64,000 bases of DNA. Source: Tetraselmis striata (taxonomy: Eukaryota > Chlorophyta > Chlorodendrophyceae > Chlorodendrales > Chlorodendraceae). The stretch is from the NCBI GenBank assembly GCA_006384855.1, contig VCJN01002047.1, positions 39,765 through 103,764 on the forward strand. Direction: 5' to 3'. The translations under genes were made by a program, and so were the position numbers. The notes under the pieces were generated by a model that did no database searches, had not been told where the DNA came from, and saw only the letters and a program-made list of their open reading frames with translations. Positions 56,628 to 64,000 of this stretch are shown here, one piece after another (the stretch's first letter is position 1; every line of letters starts with the position of its first letter).

Positions 56628-59600
56628 ATGGTACATCGCGAATTATTTCACGAGTACACGAAGAAATACGGACCCTGCGACCTGGACGGAGCTTGCGATA
56701 ATGACGGCCTGAATTCTCAAGTTTCTGGTAGTTTTTGCTGTCCGACGCGCCCATTTCAGGAACAGGATCTCGGAGAATATCGGCGTATTTGGCTAAATGC
56801 CCCGTATGACCAAATTGAAGAATTTTTGGGCCACTACCTTCGACAGAAGTTATTGCATCCGCATCTACGAGCAATTATTGTGGTCCCAAAATGGTCGCGT
56901 AAGCCGTGGTTTCGACTACTTAGAAATTTTCGTCTGGTGGATGAGTTGCCAGCGGAGACTTCTGTGTTTACGTGTCCAACGAACGATGGCATAGAAGGTG
57001 CGAGACAAGATGTTGGCCCCACTCGATGGGCGACACAGATCTACGCTGACGATGGCGCCGGCGTACGGTTTCTACCGCAGCACCTGAGAACCCCACCGAA
57101 GCCTGAGTGGACGCACTCGAAGGTTCTAGTAACCGATGGAAGACGAGTGCTTCTGACTGTAGAAGACAGCGGACTGATTTGGTTTCCAGAAGGCAAGCGC
57201 GGCGACACGGACGCGACGCCGGAGACAACAGCAGTACGACGATTACACGAGCAAACTGGGTACCGGGTACAGGAGAGCAATCTACGGTACCTCGGCACTC
57301 AGCGGACGGGAGACAACCGGTGTCCCGTATACCTGTATCGCGTTCGTCGTAATACTGTACCTACGAAGACCCCTTTGAACCGTGCATTATGGACAACCTG
57401 GAAGAAATTATTGGAGGCACGAAGTACGGGTTATCTGGAGACGGAGACAGTACGCTACCCACTACGGTACGAAAGCTTCGGCGAACAAATTGATGAATAT
57501 GTCAACCGTAACGTCCGACTACCTGGCGAAGACTCCACATCGCGTTTGTGCAACGTATCTTCACCGAGTGGTACCCGACTGCTGACTATTACTGGCGAAT
57601 TGCGAGGACGACACTGTAAAATACTGGTGGACTCTGGTGCAACCGAAAATTTTGCGAGTACCGAATGGGTGCAATTGCATCAGTGCCCTACAGTATCCGG
57701 AGGAAAACACCGTATAAAACTGGCGAACGGCAGTATGAGTACCAGTACCAAACGGCTGAGGAGCGAAGTACTTACCGTAGGAGCTTTCGACTATAAATTG
57801 GACGCTATAGTTACAGACCTGGAGAAATTCGACATTATTCTCGGACAACCTTGGCTGGAAACAGTTAATCCTGACATCGACTGGACTGCTAAAATTATTA
57901 AACACCGGAAGACTGGACAACACATTGCTACAGCGGAACAGTATACAGTACCTACGACGGTTTACCACCTGGACGCGGCTAAGATGGCGAAGGAGCTGAG
58001 GAAGAGTCGCGGCGAGGAACTGTTTGCTGTTGCGGTACGCGAGGTGTTCGATGCGGTAGCTGAGCTGCGCACGGACCAGTCGACCGAGTGGACCGAGGAG
58101 CTCAAGGAGTCCCTTATGGAGTTTGCAGACATCATCGCGGAGCCTACTGACCTGCCACCGGAGCGTGAGTTCGACTTTGAGATCAACCTGGAGAGTGATG
58201 AACCCCCCAAGGAACGAACGTACCGTATGTCACCAGCGGAGTTGCAAGAGGTACGGTCACAACTGGAGGAATTGTTGGCAAAAGGGTGGATTCGTCCGTC
58301 CAAGTCAAACTACGGCGCCCCAATTTTATTTGTGCGTAAGAAAGACGGCACTCTGCGTATGTGTGTGGACTACCGTAAATTGAATGACCTTACGAAGAAA
58401 GACCGGACCCCGCTTCCTCGTATCGACGAATTATTGGACTCATTGCATGGTGCGACTATTTTCAGTACTCTGGACCTGTACAAAGGCTACCATCAAGTAC
58501 GAATTAAACCGGAAGACATCCACAAAACAGCGTTCCGGACACACTATGGACTCTACGAGTACTGTGTGTTACCTTTCGGCTTGACAAACGCCCCAGCTGG
58601 ATTCCAGACTATGATGAACCGTGTTTTGAGCCCATATCTCGGCAAATTCTGCGTGGTATACCTGGACGACGTGCTGATCTACAGCAAGACAGCTCAAGAG
58701 CATCTCGAGCACATCAGATTGGTGCTACGGGAGTTGCAACGACACCACTTGCATATCAAGCTGTCGAAGTGTTCGTTCGGCCGTACTAGCGTGGAGTTTT
58801 TGGGCCATATCGTCGAAGCAGGACAGATCAAGATGGACCCCCGGAAGGTGGAAGCAGTTCAACAGTGGCCCGTGCCGAAGACAGTAAAGGACGTACGAGG
58901 TTTTCTCGGCCTTGCTGGCTATTACCGCAAGTTCATCCATAACTTCGCGGCTATTGCGGCGCCACTACATGACCTGACGAAGAATCAACCGGAGTTTGTG
59001 TGGACGCCTCGTGCTGATGCGGCGTTTCGTGCATTAAAGGACGCAATGGTACGAGCACCTGTACTGAGTATACCGGACACATCTGCGGACGCCCGTTACA
59101 CATTGTATACAGATGCTTCTGGATTTGCAGTGGGAGCTGTGCTGCTGCAAGATCAAGGCTCAGGACTTCGACCTGTCGCGTACCATGCACGCAAGATGAA
59201 CAAACACGAAGTTCACTACCCGGTACATGAGCAAGAGTTGTTAGCGGTTCGTGATGCACTCATCAAGTTCCGATGCTACCTTGATGGAGCGGCGGGCTTT
59301 ACGGTCATCACCGACCATGACACGCTACGGCACTTCTTTCGCCAACGCGATTTGTCGACGCGGCAAGTACGATGGCTGCAAGTGTTTGCGCCTTACCAAC
59401 GACATATGGACATCGTCTACAAGCGAGGAGCTGCCAACCATGCGGACGCCCTCTCTCGGCGACCCGACTTGAAGGATGCGCTACAGAAGCTAGATCTGCT
59501 GAACAACTGGTCAGAAGACGAGGCTGACTGCGAAATAAATTCAGTTTTATTTGCTATGGAGTCGCGACTACAAGCGGACAACAAGTTTTACGACGAAATC

Positions 59601-60641
59601 AAGACCGCATATGACTCCGACGAGTACCTGAAATCGCGGAAAGCTTTACCATCCTGGCTAGTACGTCACAGTAATGGTCTACTGTACGCCTACGGCTCAC
59701 GACTTTACGTACCAAATGTGGCGGACCTGCGACAACGAGTACTGTACGAACTACATGACGCGCCTACTGCTGGACACCCAGGAGGACGACGACTACTGGC
59801 GCGTACTGTGGAACTGTACTGGTGGCCCCGTATGAAACAGACTGTCACTAACTACGTGCGACGCTGCCCTACCTGTCAACGTACTAAGGCGGCCCGGCAT
59901 AAGCCATACGGCTTACTTCAGCCCCATGACGTACCGTCACGACCATTTGAGGTAATATCCCTGGATTTAATCACAGATCTTCCGGAGTGCCAGGGGTATG
60001 ACTCAGTAGTGATTTTCGTATGTCTACTGTCAAAGCGAGTAATTGTTGAGCCAACTACGAAGACAGTTACTGCTGAAGGCCTGGCGGAGATTATGCATCG
60101 CTCAGTTTTTCGTCATTTCGGCCTACCGGCTAAACTCATCTCTGACCGAGACCCCAGATTTATGTCGGAATTCTGGCAAAATATGTTCAAGACCATGGGT
60201 ACTAAGCTGAACATCTCTACAGCTTTTCATCCAGCAACCGATGGCCAGACGGAACGGACTAACCAAACTTGGGAGCAAGTGCTACGCTGCTACGTGCACC
60301 CCCTGCACGATGATTGGGTCAACCACCTCACCAACGTGGAGTTTGCGATCAACGCTGCTCAGTCGACTTCGACTACTATGTCCCCTTTCAAGGCGACTTT
60401 GGGATTCGAGCCGACTACACCTGCTACTACTCAACTCGCAACCGAGCCAACTCGAGCTCTTCCGGAACACGTCAAGTATGTACAGGAGCTTCATCGCTTC
60501 GCGCATGATTGCGTACTGGAGGCTCAAACTCGTATGCAGACTGCAGCTAATCGTAAACGACTACCCGTACCATTCAAGACCGGCGACAGAGTTAAGCTGA
60601 AAGGCGTCTCATCTGAAGTTTATTCAGCAACCCTGTGCTAA
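56628..60641 (+). CDS. Pol polyprotein of unit 1 with Dam-like and Nudix-like N-terminal segments
   Basis: 1337 codons from the first in-frame ATG, though the frame is open from 56454. Residues about 14-118 resemble phage Dam-type adenine methyltransferases (CDLDGACDNDG; IWLNAPY in place of the usual NPPY; IIVVPKW...WF). Residues about 160-235 resemble a Nudix domain (FPEGKRGD, then TPETTAVRRLHEQTGY) lacking most catalytic Glu. Then aspartic protease (DSGA, Asp335), RT (YRKLNDL; YLDD at 678-681), RNase H (TDAS, about 829) and integrase (HHCC zinc finger from about 1042; catalytic Asp, Asp, Glu at about 1112, 1172 and 1208). The frame ends at TAA at 60639, out of register with the downstream GPF/chromodomain part. 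Confidence 0.92.
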   Translation: MVHRELFHEYTKKYGPCDLDGACDNDGLNSQVSGSFCCPTRPFQEQDLGEYRRIWLNAPYDQIEEFLGHYLRQKLLHPHLRAIIVVPKWSRKPWFRLLRNFRLVDELPAETSVFTCPTNDGIEGARQDVGPTRWATQIYADDGAGVRFLPQHLRTPPKPEWTHSKVLVTDGRRVLLTVEDSGLIWFPEGKRGDTDATPETTAVRRLHEQTGYRVQESNLRYLGTQRTGDNRCPVYLYRVRRNTVPTKTPLNRALWTTWKKLLEARSTGYLETETVRYPLRYESFGEQIDEYVNRNVRLPGEDSTSRLCNVSSPSGTRLLTITGELRGRHCKILVDSGATENFASTEWVQLHQCPTVSGGKHRIKLANGSMSTSTKRLRSEVLTVGAFDYKLDAIVTDLEKFDIILGQPWLETVNPDIDWTAKIIKHRKTGQHIATAEQYTVPTTVYHLDAAKMAKELRKSRGEELFAVAVREVFDAVAELRTDQSTEWTEELKESLMEFADIIAEPTDLPPEREFDFEINLESDEPPKERTYRMSPAELQEVRSQLEELLAKGWIRPSKSNYGAPILFVRKKDGTLRMCVDYRKLNDLTKKDRTPLPRIDELLDSLHGATIFSTLDLYKGYHQVRIKPEDIHKTAFRTHYGLYEYCVLPFGLTNAPAGFQTMMNRVLSPYLGKFCVVYLDDVLIYSKTAQEHLEHIRLVLRELQRHHLHIKLSKCSFGRTSVEFLGHIVEAGQIKMDPRKVEAVQQWPVPKTVKDVRGFLGLAGYYRKFIHNFAAIAAPLHDLTKNQPEFVWTPRADAAFRALKDAMVRAPVLSIPDTSADARYTLYTDASGFAVGAVLLQDQGSGLRPVAYHARKMNKHEVHYPVHEQELLAVRDALIKFRCYLDGAAGFTVITDHDTLRHFFRQRDLSTRQVRWLQVFAPYQRHMDIVYKRGAANHADALSRRPDLKDALQKLDLLNNWSEDEADCEINSVLFAMESRLQADNKFYDEIKTAYDSDEYLKSRKALPSWLVRHSNGLLYAYGSRLYVPNVADLRQRVLYELHDAPTAGHPGGRRLLARTVELYWWPRMKQTVTNYVRRCPTCQRTKAARHKPYGLLQPHDVPSRPFEVISLDLITDLPECQGYDSVVIFVCLLSKRVIVEPTTKTVTAEGLAEIMHRSVFRHFGLPAKLISDRDPRFMSEFWQNMFKTMGTKLNISTAFHPATDGQTERTNQTWEQVLRCYVHPLHDDWVNHLTNVEFAINAAQSTSTTMSPFKATLGFEPTTPATTQLATEPTRALPEHVKYVQELHRFAHDCVLEAQTRMQTAANRKRLPVPFKTGDRVKLKGVSSEVYSATLC

Positions 60642-61074
60642 GCTACGCGATCGCTACGTGGGCCCCTTCGTCATTACAGAGCAGATCTCGCCAGTTGCTT
60701 TCCGATTGCAACTACCTGCGGGCGTACGAGTCCACGACGTGGTGCACGCGAGTATGCTGGAAAAGTGGTATGACGACCCTGACCAACCGGCGAAGTCTGA
60801 ACGAGTACCGATTGTCCATGACGCAAACCGATTCCATGTTCAGGACATACTCGATGTTGCCTTCAACAACAATGGCACTGGACTACTGTTTCGAGTGCGA
60901 TGGGCGTTCCCGTACAACGTACCAAGCGAAGACACCTGGGAGCCCCTACGCGGAGTCAAGCACCTGGACATTTTCCGGTCGTTCTTACTGTCTAAATCAT
61001 ACCGACAGTTTACTGAGAGCCCAGACTTCATTCGGTTCCGGAATCGCTACCCAAGCCGAGTACCTTCCGCCTGA
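60642..61074 (+). pseudogene. Detached 3' end of pol: integrase GPF region and chromodomain-like segment
   Basis: Read in the +1 frame relative to the upstream pol ORF: RDRYVGPFVI, then HASMLEKWY, then a chromodomain-like part (VQDILDVAF...FRVRW...EDTWEPL) that in chromoviruses targets integration to histone-marked chromatin. The frame change lies around 60600-60620, at KLKG in the upstream frame, consistent with a single-base indel. It ends at a stop at 61074. Confidence 0.75.
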
Positions 61075-61148
61075 ACTTCAAAAATCAAGACCAAGACTGT
61101 AGTTTCCTGTAGTTCTGTGACACCTGCACAGCGAGGACGCTTGTGCTT

Positions 61149-61161
61149 AAGGGGGAGAGAG
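61149..61161 (+). other. Polypurine tract
   Basis: AAGGGGGAGAGAG directly before the 3' LTR, the expected plus-strand primer site. Confidence 0.85.
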
Positions 61162-61573
61162 TGTTATACTCCATTTCCCTATAGCCATAATGTTCTGCTA
61201 TACTAGCAGGTACAACCCCCGCAAAGGTAGTACGACTACGCATCCGCGGAGTCGCTGTACATATTAGTATTGCGGGCGTAAATATTAGTAGTATAAGGCC
61301 GACGACTGTTCTGGAATTTTCTAGAGTTCTCTGACTCAAGCCTTACGTGGCTAACACAGCACGGGTATCCCATGACACCCGGCTAACATAGCACAGGTAT
61401 GACTATGACCTCGGCGGGTATAAATACCGCCTCGGACAAGTCTACTAGGTAGAATTCAGAGACAGAACTATAACCCAGGAACCCCTGTAACCAGAAGAGA
61501 TTGGCCATACTTTCTAAATCCTTCCGCTGCATCCTAAAGGGCCTAAAGAACAGGCTTAAGCTAGAGCCTAACA
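61162..61573 (+). repeat. Central LTR shared by units 1 and 2
   Basis: 412 bp, same TGTTA...TAACA ends as the first LTR, with about 5 differences by eye (for example TGTTATA for TGTTATG). It serves as 3' LTR for unit 1 and 5' LTR for unit 2, with no host DNA between. Confidence 0.93.
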
Positions 61574-61612
61574 CTTGGTTTCGGAGCTTAGACAGCGGTA
61601 AGCGACGTAAAG

Positions 61613-62774
61613 ATGGCTACACCAGGAGAGACACCACCTGAGGACAGCGGAAGCTTTCCGGTAGCGGCCACTGCCGGCGAAGCACAGCCGATTCCGCTCG
61701 AAGGAGGTCAAGAGGGCACGCAACCGACCCTCGCATCCCATGATGAGCATGCTTCAACGACTAGCCGACCGAGTCGAGACCATGTCGATGGAGCAAGCGA
61801 AGATGCAAGATGTAGCGCAAGCTACGACGGCGGCAACGGCGGAGATTCGCCGCTTGGACGAGTACGTGCGACAAGGCTTCAGTCATTTCGACGACCGAGT
61901 GAACCGGAGCCGAGTTGTAGAGCAGCAGATGCGAGACCAGCTTCGTTCTGCCCGGACCAGCGACATGCCTGGGCTCATGCCGAGCGATGTGAAACCAGCG
62001 AAGATCGAGAAGCTATCGACTACGAATATCGACGAGCTACGGAACTGGTTTCGTCATGCACGGGGTTACCTGAAATATCACAATGTAAACCCGGAGGAAC
62101 CTCGTAGCGTGTACTGGGCATCTGGCTATTTTCACGGACCTGTATCCAAGTGGTGGTACGCGCAAGTGGCGAGTACGCACGACGAAATTGGCGGCGGTTT
62201 TACCGGTATTACGCACATGGAGGCGGCACTAATCACCGAATTCTGTGGACGTACACCGGCGAAGCAAGCTCGTATCAATCTGGATCGCGCGACACAGCGG
62301 ACTACAGTACAGAAGTACGCGAATTATTTCCGCGAGCAACTACTGGAGTTACCACCTCGTCACGAGGAAGATAATGTACATGACTTCCAGCGCGGACTGA
62401 AACCCCATATTCGAAAGGAAGTTGCCCTGAAAAACCCTAAGACCATGGCAGAAGCTGTACAGGCAGCTCTGGCTGTTGAAGCTGCGGAGCGGGAGACAGA
62501 TGTGCACCGCGAGATCCGTCGCGAGCGCCTAAACATCATGGACGACGATGGCGACGACGACGAGCAGTACTACAGCAGTGCTGAGGGTGAAGCTACAGAA
62601 CAAGAAGACGACCTGTTGATGGCGCGGCGATTGACCGAGGAGGAGTTTGAGAGATTTAAGAAGGAAGGTCGCTGCTTTATCTGCAGGGCGAAAGGTCATG
62701 TTGCGTCCGCGTGCCCGAGCAAGAAGAAGAAGATTTCCGAGTATCGACCCAGAAAGACCCGGCCGGGAAACTAA
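61613..62774 (+). pseudogene. Gag of unit 2, frameshifted near its N-terminus
   Basis: Same protein as unit 1 Gag except for a one-base insertion at about 61733-61740 (CTCGTAACC in unit 1, CTCGCATCCC here). The ATG frame at 61613 is thereby diverted, and the remaining 344 codons stay open from 61740, including capsid-type domain and CCHC knuckle. Use of the internal ATG would yield an N-terminally shortened Gag. Confidence 0.88.
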
Positions 62775-62804
62775 GACGTGAGTCGGCCGCGCGCGGCGCG
62801 CGAC
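62765..62804 (+). promoter_or_regulatory. Predicted -1 frameshift site, unit 2
   Basis: G GGA AAC (62765-62771) followed by the Gag stop and the same GC-only stem region as unit 1. Confidence 0.72.
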
Positions 62805-62914
62805 AGGGTGAAGGACTGTCCCCTAAAACGGCTCGCGAGACTACAGAAGTACAGCCCTCGTATCCTCGAACGACACTGAGGCCTGATTTCCTCCACAAGG
62901 ATTTCAACGACTGG

Positions 62915-64000
62915 ATGGTACATCGCGAATTATTTCACGAGTACACGAAGAAATACGGACCCTGCGACCTGGACGGAGCTTGCGATAATGACGGCCTGAA
63001 TTCTCAAGTTTCTGGTAGTTTTTGCTGTCCGACGCGCCCATTTCAGGAACAGGATCTCGGAGAATATCGGCGTATTTGGCTAAATGCCCCGTATGACCGA
63101 ATTGAAGAATTTTTGGGCCACTACCTTCGACAGAAGTTATTGCATCCGCATCTACGAGCAATTATTGTGGTCCCAAAATGGTCGCGTAAGCCGTGGTTTC
63201 GACTACTTAGAAATTTTCGTCTGGTGGATGAGTTGCCAGCGGAGACTTCTGTGTTTACGTGTCCAACGAACGATGGCATAGAAGGTGCGAGACAAGATGT
63301 TGGCCCCACTCGATGGGCGACACAGATCTACGCTGACGATGGCGCCGGCGTACGGTTTCTACCGCAGCACCTAAGAACCCCACCGAAGCCTGAGTGGACG
63401 CACTCGAAGGTTCTAGTAACCGATGGAAGACGAGTGCTTCTGACTGTAGAAGACAGCGGACTGATTTGGTTTCCAGAAGGCAAGCGCGGCGACACGGACG
63501 CGACGCCGGAGACAACAGCAGTACGACGATTACTCGAGCAAACTGGGTACCGGGTACAGGAGAGCAATCTACGGTACCTCGGCACTCAGCGGGCGGGAGA
63601 CAACCGGTGTCCTGTATACCTGTATCGCGCTCGTCGTAATATTGTACCTACGAAGACCCCTTTGAACCGTGCACTATGGACAACCTGGAAGAAATTATTG
63701 GAGGCACGAAGTACGGGTTATCTGGAGACGGAGACAGTACGCTACCCACTACGGTACGAAAGCTTTGGCGAACAAATTGATGAATATATCAACCGTAACG
63801 TCCGACTACCTGGCGAAGACTCCACATCGCGTTTGTGCAACGTATCTTCACCGAGTGGTACCCGACTGTTGACTATTACTGGCGAATTGCGAGGACGACA
63901 CTGTAAAATACTGGTGGACTCTGGTGCAACCGAAAATTTTGCGAGTACCGAATGGGTGCAATTGTATCAGTGCCCTACAGTATCCGGAGGAAAACACCGT
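62915..64000 (+). CDS. Pol polyprotein of unit 2, 5' part (Dam-like, Nudix-like, start of protease)
   Basis: Open from ATG at 62915 to the window end. It is collinear with unit 1 Pol and has only scattered substitutions. It covers the Dam-like segment, the Nudix-like segment and the protease active site (DSGA near 63917). Both copies keep these segments open, which speaks against their being random junk, though the copies are too young to show much selection. Confidence 0.88.
   Translation, partial: MVHRELFHEYTKKYGPCDLDGACDNDGLNSQVSGSFCCPTRPFQEQDLGEYRRIWLNAPYDRIEEFLGHYLRQKLLHPHLRAIIVVPKWSRKPWFRLLRNFRLVDELPAETSVFTCPTNDGIEGARQDVGPTRWATQIYADDGAGVRFLPQHLRTPPKPEWTHSKVLVTDGRRVLLTVEDSGLIWFPEGKRGDTDATPETTAVRRLLEQTGYRVQESNLRYLGTQRAGDNRCPVYLYRARRNIVPTKTPLNRALWTTWKKLLEARSTGYLETETVRYPLRYESFGEQIDEYINRNVRLPGEDSTSRLCNVSSPSGTRLLTITGELRGRHCKILVDSGATENFASTEWVQLYQCPTVSGGKHR

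Larger units (their letters stand above)
54876..61573 (+). mobile_element. Ty3/gypsy chromovirus-type LTR retrotransposon, unit 1
   Basis: Complete by structure: 412-bp LTR (54876-55287), primer-binding site, gag, pol with protease, RT, RNase H and integrase, a chromodomain-like 3' part, polypurine tract and 3' LTR (61162-61573). Domain order PR-RT-RH-IN places it in Ty3/gypsy. The two LTRs differ at about 5 positions by eye, so insertion is recent. Pol is broken by a one-base frameshift near 60600, so this copy is probably not autonomous as it stands. No right-hand target duplication can be checked because a second unit follows at once. Confidence 0.93.
61576..64000 (+). mobile_element. Ty3/gypsy element unit 2, internal region, cut by window end
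   Basis: It begins with the same primer-binding site and runs through gag into pol, nearly identical to unit 1 at an offset of 6286 (6287 after a one-base gag insertion). The right part, including RT, integrase and 3' LTR, is outside the window. Confidence 0.93.

Overview
This is a nuclear window from a eukaryote, most likely a green alga of the prasinophyte or core-chlorophyte kind. The evidence is the many short GT-AG introns, TGTAA motifs at the usual distance past stop codons, a plant-plastid-type HDA14-like deacetylase, a chromovirus-type Ty3/gypsy element and GC-rich coding next to AT-richer spacers. A Cymbomonas-like alga is my best guess, but it cannot be proved from this sequence alone.

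Layout. 0.67-1.85 kb (-): six exons of a SENP8/DEN1-like NEDD8 protease whose catalytic-Cys exon is missing and presumably lies beyond the left edge. 1.9-12.4 kb: gene-poor DNA with homopolymer tracts, a cluster of 12-mers that match a retroelement primer-binding site, a hairpin minisatellite with a 369-bp higher-order duplication, and a decayed helicase-associated-domain gene. 12.5-16.6 kb (+): a complete 12-exon HDA14-like histone/lysine deacetylase. 16.6-22.7 kb: two unrecognised ORFs and AT-rich repeat-laden spacer. 22.9-26.6 kb (+): a 4-exon secreted subtilisin with twin C-terminal domains and a Pro-rich linker. 27.3-28.5 kb: three diverged tandem repeat units. 29.2-43.0 kb (-): a 22-exon gene for a 1409-aa ankyrin/TRP-type channel. 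45.7-46.1 kb (-): a small two-exon gene of unknown function, divergent from a UapA-type xanthine/uric acid permease (+, 46.4-51.4 kb). 51.4-54.9 kb: repeat-rich spacer with a SINE-like element. 54.9-64 kb: two near-identical Ty3/gypsy chromovirus units in tandem, sharing a central 412-bp LTR.

The exon models were built by hand from splice signals plus unbroken reading frame. HDAC (425 aa), subtilisin (985 aa), TRP (1409 aa) and permease (605 or 611 aa from the first mapped exon) each close with consistent phase through every junction, which supports them strongly.

Most unusual points: (i) the retroelement Pol carries a Dam-methyltransferase-like segment (NAPY motif) and a degenerate Nudix-like segment upstream of protease, and is reached through an apparent -1 frameshift site (G GGA AAC directly before the Gag stop); (ii) long C or G homopolymers sit within 50 nt of the 5' splice site in about 19 of 56 introns, with a strong sense-strand C bias; (iii) C-tract/(CA)n composites always have the same polarity; (iv) three GC-AG introns; (v) the TRP-like channel has extra hydrophobic segments after its sixth helix. 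The host genes are housekeeping-type and do not form an operon or shared pathway.
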